A DNA stretch of 63,897 nt from a virus: the IMG/VR virus record IMGVR_UViG_3300046782_000223, positions 1-63,897 of that record. The stretch is one strand, 5' to 3'. Under the pieces are notes generated by a model, which saw only the letters and a list, made by a program, of their open reading frames with translations, was not told the DNA's origin and made no database searches. This document shows positions 34,256-41,260 of this stretch, one piece after another. Position numbers and translations under genes: made by a program. How positions within the stretch are numbered: the stretch's first letter is position 1; every line of letters starts with the position of its first letter.

Positions 34256-34452
34256 CGCTGGGATGCGTCCTTGATTTGGAGGGGCTGCTGCCCGGCCAGC
34301 CGCTGCGGGCCGTCCTCGGCCCAGGCCGCGGCCTTGTCGCGGTCGTAGAACGCCACGATCTGGCCGTCCTGGCAGTAGACCGGCCAGACCACCCGAGGCA
34401 GACCGAGGTCGCCGATGCGCTGTTTGAGGCGGGTGAGGGTGGCGGGCGGCAT
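34252..34452 (-). CDS. Hypothetical protein
   Basis: The 66-residue product begins MPPATLTRLKQRIGDLGL and has a GQIVAFYDRDKAAAWAEDG core. AGGAG precedes the ATG at 34452 by seven bases, which decided the start over a longer frame. Its function is unknown. Confidence 0.5.
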   Translation of the reverse strand: MPPATLTRLKQRIGDLGLPRVVWPVYCQDGQIVAFYDRDKAAAWAEDGPQRLAGQQPLQIKDASQR

Positions 34453-34460
34453 GCAGGCTC

Positions 34461-34544
34461 CTAGTGGGCGGTGATCGCGACGATAAGCAGGACCGTCAGC
34501 AGCACGATGCCGCATACGGTCAAGGTAAGGCATCCTTTGTTCAT
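34461..34544 (-). CDS. 27-residue membrane peptide
   Basis: This tiny gene encodes MNKGCLTLTVCGIVLLTVLL and ends IVAITAH. It forms one hydrophobic helix after a short N-terminus and has a Cys at position 5. The TAG stop is 8 bp before the next ATG, and the space between two genes is otherwise unused. The start follows the hairpin at 34557-34603. Real translation is likely but not certain. Confidence 0.45.
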   Translation of the reverse strand: MNKGCLTLTVCGIVLLTVLLIVAITAH

Positions 34545-34556
34545 GGTCTAGCTCCC

Positions 34557-34603
34557 GAAAAGGCCCCTGGCCGGACCGGAGAGTACACGGCCAGGGGTGG
34601 CCT
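34557..34603 (-). terminator. Leftward intrinsic terminator
   Basis: Arms CCCCTGGCCG (34564-34573) and CGGCCAGGGG (34588-34597) form a 10-bp GC stem. In the leftward transcript the stem is followed by GGCCTTTTCGG. It would separate the 35.9-34.8 kb genes from the small-gene block. Confidence 0.65.
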
Positions 34604-34699
34604 AGTCGGGGTCTCGCGCTCGCCTTCGGCTCGGGGACCGTGGCGGCGTCTGTGGTTCGGAGGGGCTTACTCTCCCCAGCAGCACTCCTCCGCGATCTT

Positions 34700-34717
34700 A
34701 ATTGCCCGGTGGCAATT
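34700..34717. repeat. AATTGCC palindrome, copy 8
   Basis: The site is AATTGCC-cggt-GGCAATT. Unlike most copies it is far (155 bp) from the next start codon (34544), with a terminator in between. The stretch 34604-34816 holds no convincing gene. Confidence 0.95.
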
Positions 34718-34816
34718 GCGGAACACCCGGCCAGCAGCGGGTAGGGGCCTCTGCTGGCCGGGGCCGCCTGGGCCGCCCCCTGGCAGGTGGGGGGTGTTTG
34801 GGGACGGCATGCGGGA

Positions 34817-34972
34817 TCAGCTGAACCGCTCCGAGATCACCTCGCCGAGGATGTGGACGATGCTGACCACAGCCGCGATCACGATGACCCAGAGCACGAT
34901 CGCGAGGGCGGCCGCGAGCAGCCACCCCCACGCTCGGGGCCAGCGTTTAGTCGTGGGCCGCCGGGCAGGCAT
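34817..34972 (-). CDS. 51-residue single-TM membrane protein
   Basis: The reading frame starts MPARRPTTKRWPRAWGW and continues into a hydrophobic helix (LLAAALAIVLWVIVIAAVVS) before a short C-terminus ending ISERFS. The positive N-terminus predicts an N-in orientation. It overlaps the end of the exported-protein gene by 26 bp. Possible roles are a holin or a superinfection factor; the sequence does not decide. Confidence 0.6.
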   Translation of the reverse strand: MPARRPTTKRWPRAWGWLLAAALAIVLWVIVIAAVVSIVHILGEVISERFS

Positions 34973-35876
34973 AGTGCGGGTCCAGCTTGCAGGCCGGGAT
35001 GTTCTTCGGCGGCCCGGCGTGGTGACGACGCGGCGCAGCGTAGGACTGCGCCTCCGGCGGGTTGGGGATGGGAGCCATGACCGGCGGCGGCGCGGGCGGG
35101 ATGTTGTTGTTGATCACCACCGGCGAGATGGGGGCCGGCGGCGGCACAACCACGGCCACCTCGTACTTCTGGCGGCAGTCCTGGCCGACGGCGGCGTAGG
35201 CGGCCGCGACGTCCTTGTCCTGGCACATCAGGGCGCGGGCCGCGGCCCGATCGCCGAGCGTCTGGGCCATCTCTCGAGCGTTCAGGCGGCGCACGCACTG
35301 GCTGTCGTTCCACGTCGTGCCCAGCGTGCCGCCGAAGCCCATGACGCTGACCCCACCCGAGGTGGAGCCCATGCAGGTCTCGGTCAGCGTGGTCGACAGC
35401 GCCGGGGCGTAGACCTGGGGAGTTGTCTCCAGCTTGGTCTTGTTGGGGGCGACGTTGTTGAAGGTGATGTTCTGGGCGTTGCCCTGGTTCGACGCGTTCG
35501 GGTTGGCCGTGGCCGAGGACGTGGACGCCCCGGTGGTGGCCGTGCCGCCCGTCGCGTTGGAGTTGGCCGTCGAGCTACCGCCCGCGCCGCCCTCGCTGTG
35601 CGAGATCGAGCCCGAGAGCGAGTTGGCGCTGCTGTCGGAGGTGGACGTGGTCGGGCCGACGCGGACGCTGCTGTCGATGGGTCCGACGGAGCTACCCCCG
35701 TTGACCAGGGACTGCTGCTGCTGGGCGTTGGACGCCGAGTTGGAGTTGGAGCCGACGCTGGCCGGCGCGGTGCCGGCGTTCTGTTCGGCCGGCGCTTGCT
35801 GCGCGAAGGCCGGGGTGATGGTCGTGAAGGCCAGCGCCAGAGCGCAGGCAGCCGTGGTGAAGTAGCGGTTGTTCAT
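34947..35876 (-). CDS. Exported low-complexity protein with Cys-containing C-terminal domain
   Basis: This 309-residue protein has a clear Sec signal peptide (start MNNRYFTTAACALALAF, cleavage after AFA). Residues about 30-140 are Ser/Thr/Asn/Gly/Ala low complexity. The C-terminal domain has four cysteines in its middle (TETCMG, SQCVRR, LMCQDK, QDCRQ), likely disulfide pairs in the periplasm, then a Pro-rich tail. It contains VRVGPTTS, close to VSIGPSTS in the neighbouring exported protein. Export by an early-region phage gene suggests action on the host envelope. No family was recognised. Confidence 0.65.
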   Translation of the reverse strand: MNNRYFTTAACALALAFTTITPAFAQQAPAEQNAGTAPASVGSNSNSASNAQQQQSLVNGGSSVGPIDSSVRVGPTTSTSDSSANSLSGSISHSEGGAGGSSTANSNATGGTATTGASTSSATANPNASNQGNAQNITFNNVAPNKTKLETTPQVYAPALSTTLTETCMGSTSGGVSVMGFGGTLGTTWNDSQCVRRLNAREMAQTLGDRAAARALMCQDKDVAAAYAAVGQDCRQKYEVAVVVPPPAPISPVVINNNIPPAPPPVMAPIPNPPEAQSYAAPRRHHAGPPKNIPACKLDPHYACPAAHD

Positions 35877-35943
35877 GTAGGTGCCCCACCTGTTGGGATT
35901 GAGAGGAACGGGGGGAGCCGAAGCTCCCCCCGCCTAGTGCAGC

Positions 35944-35984
35944 CTAAGAAGGAGAACCGCCGCAGCGGCGGTCCTCGTTCTTAG
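35944..35984 (-). terminator. Stem-loop between two exported-protein genes
   Basis: Arms CTAAGAA and ACCGCCGC pair with GCGGCGGT and TTCTTAG. The TAA stop of the 36331 gene is part of the stem. No clean U-run follows, so it may only attenuate or protect the transcript. Confidence 0.5.
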
Positions 35985-36331
35985 AAAGGCCAGGAAGCGT
36001 GGCTCGCCGCGGCCGCCGAACCCGCCTGATTGGCGCCCGAGGTGCTGAGCGACAGGCCCGTCTGGGTGTGGACGGACACGGTCGAACCCGTGGAGGTGCT
36101 GCCCGAGGTGGCGGCGACCGGGCTGAAGAAGCCACGGCTGGCGGCCGCAGCCGCACCGGAGGTGTTGGTGGCGGCGTTCACGCCAACCGACGTGGACGGG
36201 CCGATCGACACGGTCGTCGAGCCGGAGTTGACGGCGGAGTTCGCCGAGGTCGAGGCGGCGATGTCGGCCGAGGCCGCGCCGGCCATCGCCAGCAGAGCCA
36301 GGGCGGCAACGCCCGCGAGCAGGTTCTTCAT
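35981..36331 (-). CDS. Small exported Ser/Ala/Thr-rich protein
   Basis: This 116-residue protein begins MKNLLAGVAALALLAMAG with a signal peptide cleaved after ASA. The mature part is Ser, Ala, Thr, Asn and Val, with VSIGPSTSVGVNAATNTSG. Composition and alternating pattern suggest a secreted beta-rich or fibrous protein. The start at 36331 has AGGA nine bases upstream; an ATG at 36340 is also possible. It is related in style to the next gene downstream. Confidence 0.6.
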   Translation of the reverse strand: MKNLLAGVAALALLAMAGAASADIAASTSANSAVNSGSTTVSIGPSTSVGVNAATNTSGAAAAASRGFFSPVAATSGSTSTGSTVSVHTQTGLSLSTSGANQAGSAAAASHASWPF

Positions 36332-36509
36332 GGAATGCATTCCTGAACTTGAATGAGCGCGAATTGAGCGGGTCGCACCCGTTTCCCCCACCAAGGAAGC
36401 CTTGGCCGCAGCAGGCGTAGCATGGTGTTGTTACGCTTGCCAATAGGTCTTGTGGCGCTTTCGTGACCGACGGCGTTATGATGGGCTGGGGACGCACGGA
36501 GGACACGTC

Positions 36510-36665
36510 ATGGTCGCCACACTCGCCACCGTCCTGCTGGTCGCGGCGATGCTGCTGATCGCCTTCTACACGCCGTACCCGAATGCCTGGATGAAGTGGG
36601 CGGTGCCCATCGCCATCGTCATTGCGGTGCTGCTGCTCGCCGCGCCGCAGTTCATGCACGCCTAG
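36510..36665 (+). CDS. 51-residue two-TM membrane protein, holin candidate
   Basis: The rightward gene begins MVATLATVLLVAAMLLIAFY, followed by a polar turn (TPYPNAWMKW) and a second hydrophobic segment. GGAGGAC lies just upstream. Two TM segments in about 50 residues fit small class II holins. It starts a four-gene rightward cluster enclosed by leftward genes. Confidence 0.6.
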   Translation: MVATLATVLLVAAMLLIAFYTPYPNAWMKWAVPIAIVIAVLLLAAPQFMHA

Positions 36666-36693
36666 ACGCGTGCGTCGTTCACAGGAGGGCCGG

Positions 36694-36843
36694 ATGGCCA
36701 AACCTCCCCCGATGAAGCCGTTCCCGCCCAAGGGCGATGGTGGCGGACAGGCGCTCAAGGGCGCGAAGGGTGGCAAGCCCGGTGCGCCGGCCACGCCCAC
36801 CGGCCGCGGCAAGCCGACCAAGCCCTACCCGCCGGGGTTCTGA
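36694..36843 (+). CDS. Pro/Lys/Gly-rich 49-residue protein
   Basis: The product starts MAKPPPMKPFPPKGDGGG and ends KPYPPGF. It is a disordered, basic, proline-rich protein. AGGAGGGC precedes the ATG at 36694. No function is known. Confidence 0.55.
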   Translation: MAKPPPMKPFPPKGDGGGQALKGAKGGKPGAPATPTGRGKPTKPYPPGF

Positions 36844-36844
36844 G

Positions 36845-37111
36845 GTGATCGCCCTGGTGCTGGTCCTGATGCTCGGGACCCCGGACCCGCCTGTGCGCGC
36901 GGGTGATCCCATCCCCGGCGTGCCGAACACGGCCACCGAGGCGGCCAAGCCCAAGCACGACACGGTCAAGAACGCGGTCGGCAACGTGAAGGCGGTGGTC
37001 GCCGAGCCGCCCCCCTGCACGCCCAGCCCGTGCAAGGCGGCGTCAGCGTCCGACCCGATCCCCGGCGTCGACGACGCCCGGCCCACGCCTCAGAAACCGA
37101 AGTTCCCCTAA
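36845..37111 (+). CDS. Small exported protein with DPIPGV repeats
   Basis: The 88-residue product probably starts at GTG 36845, one base after the previous stop. It has a short hydrophobic leader (IALVLVLMLG) that may be a signal peptide cleaved near RA. The mature part contains DPIPGV twice (GDPIPGVPN and SDPIPGVDD) and a PPPCTPSPC Cys pair. Its function is unknown. Confidence 0.5.
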   Translation: MIALVLVLMLGTPDPPVRAGDPIPGVPNTATEAAKPKHDTVKNAVGNVKAVVAEPPPCTPSPCKAASASDPIPGVDDARPTPQKPKFP

Positions 37112-37128
37112 CAGGCGAGTGCGAAGCC

Positions 37129-37269
37129 ATGCCCCTGAACAAGTCAGGATCAAAGAAGGCCGTCAGCGAGAACATCAAGACCGAGATCGCCGCCGGTCGC
37201 CCGCAGAAGCAGGCCGTGGCCATCGCGCTGGACACCCAGCGCCGGGCCGGCAAGGGCGGCAAGAAGTAG
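37129..37269 (+). CDS. Small conserved phage protein (DUF6496-like)
   Basis: The 46-residue product begins MPLNKSGSKKAVSENIKTE and ends RRAGKGGKK, with AAGRPQKQAVAIAL in between. This matches the pattern of a very common small phage protein that I recall as DUF6496-like; its function is unknown. It is the last gene of the rightward cluster and is followed by a stem-loop. Confidence 0.7.
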   Translation: MPLNKSGSKKAVSENIKTEIAAGRPQKQAVAIALDTQRRAGKGGKK

Positions 37270-37280
37270 GGCCGGGACGG

Positions 37281-37319
37281 GACCCCCGCTGCGCATCCGT
37301 CCTTCGCGCGGCGGGGGTC
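37281..37319. terminator. Bidirectional stem-loop between convergent genes
   Basis: Arms GACCCCCGC (37281-37289) and GCGGGGGTC (37311-37319) lie in the 58 bp between the rightward small gene and the leftward Ig-like gene. The U-run is weak (TCTTG). Confidence 0.6.
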
Positions 37320-37327
37320 TTGACGCC

Positions 37328-37888
37328 CTAGGACTTGGGAGCCGGGGTGTCAGGCAGTTCGTTGCCCGGGGTGGTCGGCCCACCGCCCGGCAGGGTGTTG
37401 TCGATGCCCGGCTGGTCGCCCGGCAGAGCGTTGTCGGGCCGGTCGCCGCTGACCCCGAAGCCCGGGTCGACCGGGCGCTGGCCGTGCGGCAGGCTGTTGT
37501 CGATCTGGCCGGGGGGTCCGCCCGGCAGTTCGTTGCCCGCGCTCGGGCCGCCGGGGCCGGTGACGACCACCGGGCTGATCTCGCCGCCGATGGCCACGCC
37601 CTTGGCGATCACGGTGATGGAGAGGGTGGCCTCGACCTCGGTCGTGCCCTCGCCCAGGTCGCTGTCGGCGACGGCGGTGATCACGGCTTCACCGGCGCTC
37701 GGGCCGGCGGTGATGGTGGCGATCATGCCGGAGGCGGTCTCGGTGCCGCTGCCCATCTTGGCTTCGACAGAGGCCACGGCGGGGTTGGACGACATCCAGT
37801 CGACGGCTCCGTCGACCTCAGCCGGGTTGCCGCTGGCGTTGACGAATTGGACCGACACGTCGACGGCGTGGTTGGCGAGCAGTTTCAT
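37328..37888 (-). CDS. Ig-like (BIG2-type) protein with repeat tail
   Basis: The 186-residue protein has an N-terminal Ig-like fold of BIG2 type (VDWMSSNPAVASVEAK, then GEAVITAVADSDLG) of about 95 residues. The tail repeats short N-x-LPGG-type units (NELPGGPPG, NSLPHG, NALPGD, NTLPGGG, NELPDTP). Ig-like domains on phage proteins usually decorate virions or bind carbohydrate, but this gene lies in the leftward early module and has no signal peptide. Confidence 0.6.
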   Translation of the reverse strand: MKLLANHAVDVSVQFVNASGNPAEVDGAVDWMSSNPAVASVEAKMGSGTETASGMIATITAGPSAGEAVITAVADSDLGEGTTEVEATLSITVIAKGVAIGGEISPVVVTGPGGPSAGNELPGGPPGQIDNSLPHGQRPVDPGFGVSGDRPDNALPGDQPGIDNTLPGGGPTTPGNELPDTPAPKS

Positions 37889-37915
37889 GGGCGCGGCTCC
37901 TGGGCTTGAGTGAAG

Positions 37916-38614
37916 TCACGCTTGTGGCTCAGGATCGTGACGCCTGCAAGTGTGCTGGTTTGTCGTTCTCGGAGGGTCCAGCAGCAGGTCGTAGCCGCTC
38001 AGTCCGCCGTAGTAGCGGCGGCGCAGCGTGGTTTGGTTTATCCCAGACCACGCTGACCAGTCGGTGGCGCACATGGTCAGGCCCAGGAAGGTGATGTTGA
38101 CGTTGATGCGGGTGTTGCGGCGCTGCACGTCGCCCGTCGCCCAGATGCAGTTACCCGGCTCGTAGTCGCCGTTGTTGTCGCGGCGCTCGATCGAGTGCTC
38201 CGGCGTGGGCGGATCACCCATGTCGGCCAGGAAGTTCTCGAACGTACGCCAGCGTTCACAGACGGCGATGCCGCGGGCTCCGTAGAGGTGGTAGTGGTTG
38301 TCGCTCGGGTAGTCGCAGCGTTTCCGCAGGTTCTTCCAGCACTGGTAGACCTTGCTCGATGCGTAGCCCTGCGTGTGACCGTGCCGCAGGCGCAGGTTGG
38401 TGATGCGGTCCAAGGCCAAGCATCCGCAGGAGCGCGTCTGCCCACTCGTCAGTTTCTCGGTCTGGGCCTCGGTCTCCATGCCGCAGGCACACCGGCACAG
38501 CCAGAGGCGGCTACGCCTGCGGCGCGGTGTGTCGCCGTGGCCGGACCCGAGGCACTCGACCGCCGTCAGACGTCCAAACGTCTGGCCGGTGAGGTCCAGG
38601 GGACGTCCAGTCAC
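37916..38614 (-). CDS. HNH homing-type endonuclease
   Basis: The 232-residue protein has an N-terminal zinc-ribbon-like part (CRCACG, then SCGCLA), a middle HNH region (YGARGIAVCERW, then SIERRDNNGDYEPGNCIWAT), and a C-terminal helix-turn-helix resembling the DNA-recognition repeats of homing enzymes (WSAWSGINQTTLRRRYYGG). Free-standing enzymes of this type are mobile genes in phages. It lies next to other accessory genes. Confidence 0.75.
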   Translation of the reverse strand: MTGRPLDLTGQTFGRLTAVECLGSGHGDTPRRRRSRLWLCRCACGMETEAQTEKLTSGQTRSCGCLALDRITNLRLRHGHTQGYASSKVYQCWKNLRKRCDYPSDNHYHLYGARGIAVCERWRTFENFLADMGDPPTPEHSIERRDNNGDYEPGNCIWATGDVQRRNTRINVNITFLGLTMCATDWSAWSGINQTTLRRRYYGGLSGYDLLLDPPRTTNQHTCRRHDPEPQA

Positions 38615-38910
38615 CGGCGCTTTCCTGCGATGGCCTCTGACACGCGTGCGCTGTTCACCTTGAACTTGGCGGCGATCTCATGGAAGGCCCGGGTCGGATG
38701 GTCGTAGTGGTAGTTGCGGATGCGCGCGGCCAGCACCGGGTTCATCGGCGGGCTGCGGGTGGCCGCCTTGGTCACCGCCGGGCGGCGGTGCATCTCGCTC
38801 TCGATCCACCGCAGCTTCTCGGCCAGGGCCTCGCGTTCGGCGCGCGCCGCGAATGGGAGCCGGTCGGCGATGGCGAGCAGGTCGCGTCTCAGTTCGGGAA
38901 TACGGGCCAT
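38611..38910 (-). CDS. Small HTH-containing phage protein
   Basis: The 99-residue product has an N-terminal coiled region and a C-terminal helix-turn-helix pattern (TRAFHEIAAKFKVNSARVSE followed by AIAGKRR). Similar proteins are found in many phages near accessory genes. It is a second candidate DNA-binding regulator. It overlaps the HNH gene by 4 bp. Confidence 0.6.
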   Translation of the reverse strand: MARIPELRRDLLAIADRLPFAARAEREALAEKLRWIESEMHRRPAVTKAATRSPPMNPVLAARIRNYHYDHPTRAFHEIAAKFKVNSARVSEAIAGKRR

Positions 38911-38922
38911 GACACACCCCGG

Positions 38923-39162
38923 TCAGGTCGGATCGCTGGACGGGATGGTGGCCGGCTGGGCCTTGCGACTGCGCTTGCGGCCGCCGCCGCGCGACGCCTG
39001 CCCGCCCTTGGACCCGGCTGAGGTGGCCAGGGCGCGGTCCTTGGCGAACGATCGTTTCTCGCTGGGGACGGATGCGCCGCCCTTGCGGGCGATCTCGCGA
39101 CGTCGCTCGGGGCTCATGGCGGCGAACCCGCGGCGGGCGCGGGGCTTGGGGGCGTCGGTCAT
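38923..39162 (-). CDS. KGG-motif protein (YciG-like)
   Basis: The 79-residue product has SPERRREIARKGG followed by SFAKDRALATSAGSKGG, the tandem KGG pattern of YciG-like stress proteins. It is basic and probably disordered at both ends. Palindrome copy 9 and GAAGGAG precede its ATG. Confidence 0.65.
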   Translation of the reverse strand: MTDAPKPRARRGFAAMSPERRREIARKGGASVPSEKRSFAKDRALATSAGSKGGQASRGGGRKRSRKAQPATIPSSDPT

Positions 39163-39194
39163 GGTTTACTCCTTCACTGTAGGTGTAGCTGTGC

Positions 39195-39212
39195 AATTGC
39201 CCGATGGCAATT
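39195..39212. repeat. AATTGCC palindrome, copy 9
   Basis: The site is AATTGCC-cgat-GGCAATT, 32 bp before the KGG gene start (39162). Confidence 0.95.
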
Positions 39213-39219
39213 AGCTCGG

Positions 39220-39528
39220 CTATTCGTTTCGTTGGGTGGTGTCGATCACCTGCTGCATGGCTGCGCAGCGTTCGAGGGCTTCGCAGGCGAGCGGCTCCTC
39301 TAGGAACCCCACGAGGCGCGCATGGACGATGTAGGCGCGGTACTCGTCCAACTCGTCCTGCGAGCAGCGCATGGCCCCCAGCACGTACTGTGCGCGGCCG
39401 TAGTCGGTCAGGATGGCCGCGGTGGCCACGCGCGAGGCCAGCCAGCCGATGCGGTCCTGAAACGCCCCATCGTCGGCGAACCAGCGGTGTTCCAGGGCTT
39501 CCAGGGCGCTCAAGGCCACGTCAGTCAC
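39220..39528 (-). CDS. Hypothetical small helical protein
   Basis: The 102-residue product is helical (QYVLGAMRCSQDELDEYRAY). The arrangement may be distantly related to the paralogous set upstream. It overlaps its upstream neighbour by 8 bp. Its function is unknown. Confidence 0.5.
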   Translation of the reverse strand: MTDVALSALEALEHRWFADDGAFQDRIGWLASRVATAAILTDYGRAQYVLGAMRCSQDELDEYRAYIVHARLVGFLEEPLACEALERCAAMQQVIDTTQRNE

Positions 39529-39766
39529 GCCCGTCGTAGAAGCGCGAGCGCCGCCACTTGGTCAGGGCCTTGCGGTAGCCTTCGGCCCCCGCCTCCTGAT
39601 CGGCGGCCTCCAAGGTCGCAATGGCCAGGATGGCCATGAACCTATCCCACTGGCGACGCGTACATCTGCCCACGTCCAGGGCCATGAGCAGCCCCTCGAA
39701 CTCGACCACGATCTCCGGGGGGAGCGGGTCGTTGGGGCGCATCCATTTTACGTCGATGGCTGGCAT
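39521..39766 (-). CDS. Small helical protein, possible paralog
   Basis: The 81-residue product contains MALDVGRCTRRQWDRFMAIL followed by AIATLEAADQ, which lines up with the RRRY and RRDY cores of the 40.0-40.8 kb proteins. It is part of a run of overlapping small genes. Its function is unknown. Confidence 0.5.
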   Translation of the reverse strand: MPAIDVKWMRPNDPLPPEIVVEFEGLLMALDVGRCTRRQWDRFMAILAIATLEAADQEAGAEGYRKALTKWRRSRFYDGRD

Positions 39767-40032
39767 GGCGGGGACGCGTCCCTGAGTATGGCCTCGACCA
39801 GCTTGGTCAGGTCATTGCCGGTGTCGAGGCTGATCTCCCCGGTCAGGACCAGCGCGGTCACCGCGGCCCTGTATTGCGCGACCGGCATGTGAATGTCGGG
39901 CAGGTCGATGGTGGCGTCCTGCTCGGCCACCGCACGCAGCATGCGGCTCAGGCCCACGGTGTCCACGTCGTGGATCAGGGCGCGCACCGCAGGGTCGCGA
40001 AGGCGGTCGGGGTTGTCGTTCAGACTGGCCAC
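39748..40032 (-). CDS. Hypothetical small protein (start uncertain)
   Basis: The product of about 94 residues has RAVAEQDATIDLPDIHMPVA and a helical C-terminus (GNDLTKLVEAIL). GTG 40032 was taken as start; GTG 40059, overlapping the upstream stop, would add nine residues. No strong ribosome binding site separates them. Confidence 0.45.
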   Translation of the reverse strand: MASLNDNPDRLRDPAVRALIHDVDTVGLSRMLRAVAEQDATIDLPDIHMPVAQYRAAVTALVLTGEISLDTGNDLTKLVEAILRDASPPCQPST

Positions 40033-40049
40033 GCGATGATCCCGGAATT

Positions 40050-40460
40050 TTAGAGCCACAGGTAGCGCAGCGGGCATCTCCACCACTGGTGCTCGATGGC
40101 GTCCAGCACATGGGCGGTGACGTCCGGCTGGCCAGTGGCCAACGCGTTCTCGATGAGGATGGCGCGCAGGAGCTTGTAGCGCCGGCGGCTGATGCGCCGC
40201 TGGGCCAGGGCGTTCACGAGCGGGGACGCGCGCTGATAGATTTCGTCGGGGACCATCAACTCCCATGCGGAGGCGAAGTGGAGATGCAGCGTGGGCTGGG
40301 TGGGCGGCAGGCGAAGGCCAAGCCACCCCATCCAGCCTGGACGCAGGTGCTTGTGACCCATGCGCACCGTCACGCCCACGGCGATGCGCGCTCCATCCTC
40401 GCCCATTGGGAAGACGGGTCCACCTGCGTTCGATCGGGGTTGTTGGCTCGGAAGCGTCAT
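40050..40460 (-). CDS. Small helical protein, paralog of its neighbour
   Basis: The 136-residue product has the core ISRRRYKLLRAILIENALAT followed by GQPDVTAHVLDAIEHQWW, clearly similar to the neighbouring 40460-40771 protein. The start at 40460 overlaps the upstream stop (TGATGA); a GTG 13 codons earlier is possible. The extra N-terminal region is unrelated to the neighbour. Its function is unknown. Confidence 0.55.
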   Translation of the reverse strand: MTLPSQQPRSNAGGPVFPMGEDGARIAVGVTVRMGHKHLRPGWMGWLGLRLPPTQPTLHLHFASAWELMVPDEIYQRASPLVNALAQRRISRRRYKLLRAILIENALATGQPDVTAHVLDAIEHQWWRCPLRYLWL

Positions 40461-40771
40461 CAGAGGTTGGTCTCCCAGGTTCGGGGCGTATTGATCCACA
40501 CATGCTGAAGGTATGCCAAGAACTCTTTGGTGAGGTCCACCTGCCCGGTGACGATTGCGTTATGCGCCAGCCAACTCCGCAGGCGATGATAGTCGCGCCG
40601 GTTCAGGGTTTCGGTTTTAGCGAGAAGCAGGATCGCGAGATAGGCGTTTACGTGGTGCGTCATCTCATATGTGGCCAAGGGATCGGCCGTAAGTAGCGAG
40701 TACGCGCGGTTTTGTAGGTGACGTGGGCCACTCATCGCGGTGTCGGAACGCTTAAATTTAGGTGTCGGCAT
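40460..40771 (-). CDS. Small helical protein, paralog of its neighbour
   Basis: The 103-residue product has LNRRDYHRLRSWLAHNAIVT followed by GQVDLTKEFLAYLQHVW, aligning with the next gene over about 35 residues. Codon use (AAA, CTA, CTT, CCT, TTT) is less GC-biased than in most genes here. No ribosome binding site is seen before ATG 40771, and the weak promoter P5 would start transcription almost at the ATG, so a leaderless message is possible. Confidence 0.55.
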   Translation of the reverse strand: MPTPKFKRSDTAMSGPRHLQNRAYSLLTADPLATYEMTHHVNAYLAILLLAKTETLNRRDYHRLRSWLAHNAIVTGQVDLTKEFLAYLQHVWINTPRTWETNL

Positions 40772-40778
40772 GGCTTAA

Positions 40779-40807
40779 AGGTACGATTAGAGCGTGGCCG
40801 TAGTCAA
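40779..40807 (-). promoter_or_regulatory. Weak leftward promoter candidate P5
   Basis: The -35 TTGACT (40802-40807), a 17-bp spacer and GTACCT (40779-40784) in the -10 place resemble P1 in layout. The -10 is poor, so activity is doubtful. Confidence 0.35.
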
Positions 40808-40850
40808 GCAGGCCACTGATTTTGCTGGGAGAGTTGGCAATTTTCCGCAA

Positions 40851-41106
40851 TTTACACGGGGAGGGCTGAAGTTTTCACGCGGATGCTCAATGAAATCAAT
40901 TACTTGACATAATTTTCATTTTTACACGGCAAAACAGGGGAGCGTGATTTGGTTTTGGGTGGATTTTAGGCCGCCGAGATAATTTTATCTCACGCCCGCG
41001 CGCATACGAGCTTATACTTTTTTGAATGTAAATTATGTAAAGATGTAAAGAACCTAAAAACCCCTGATAAATCAGTGCGTTACTATTTACATTCTAATTT
41101 ACACGG
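40851..41106. repeat. AT-rich intergenic region with TTTACA repeats, origin candidate
   Basis: The 537 bp between genes (40772-41308) is the most AT-rich stretch of the window and contains no convincing gene. TTTACACGG occurs at 40851, 40921 and 41098, and TTTACAT at 41086, all on the + strand. The inverse TGTAAA occurs three times in close tandem at 41027, 41036 and 41044. A perfect GAGATAA-TT-TTATCTC palindrome lies at 40976-40991. Iteron-like repeats, AT-richness and a palindrome suit a replication origin or a dense regulatory region. Confidence 0.5.
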
Positions 41107-41142
41107 CCTGTTAGCTCGTAGAAGTGTAAGGAAATCAAAGCG

Positions 41143-41197
41143 GTGGCCGATCCGCAGGATTTTGATTTCCCCTCGTGGCCGACCGCGGGATTTTGAT
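41143..41197 (+). repeat. Two-copy tandem repeat in the AT-rich region
   Basis: GTGGCCGATCCGCAGGATTT (41143) and GTGGCCGACCGCGGGATTTT (41175) each continue into TTGAT, and a third GTGGCC follows at 41205. The unit is about 23-24 bp with a 31-32-bp period. Confidence 0.7.
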
Positions 41198-41238
41198 ATG
41201 CAGTCGTGGCCTAACACGCCGGCCACGCGTCCGCCGCT

Positions 41239-41256
41239 AATTGCCAGCTGGCAATT
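41239..41256. repeat. AATTGCC palindrome, copy 10
   Basis: This copy is palindromic across all 18 bases (loop AGCT). It lies just beyond the terminator of the 42127 gene and is the only copy with no gene start close downstream. Confidence 0.95.
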
Positions 41257-41260
41257 GGGC

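Noticed and set aside
34604-34700. 28-codon frame with a GGAGGA directly before GTG
   Set aside because: The ribosome binding site abuts the start codon with no spacing, and the product is Arg/Pro/Ser-rich like a random GC-rich frame.
40904-40932. Rightward TTGACA in the AT-rich region as a promoter
   Set aside because: No -10-like hexamer occurs at 16-18 bp; the downstream sequence reads into a TTTACACGG repeat.
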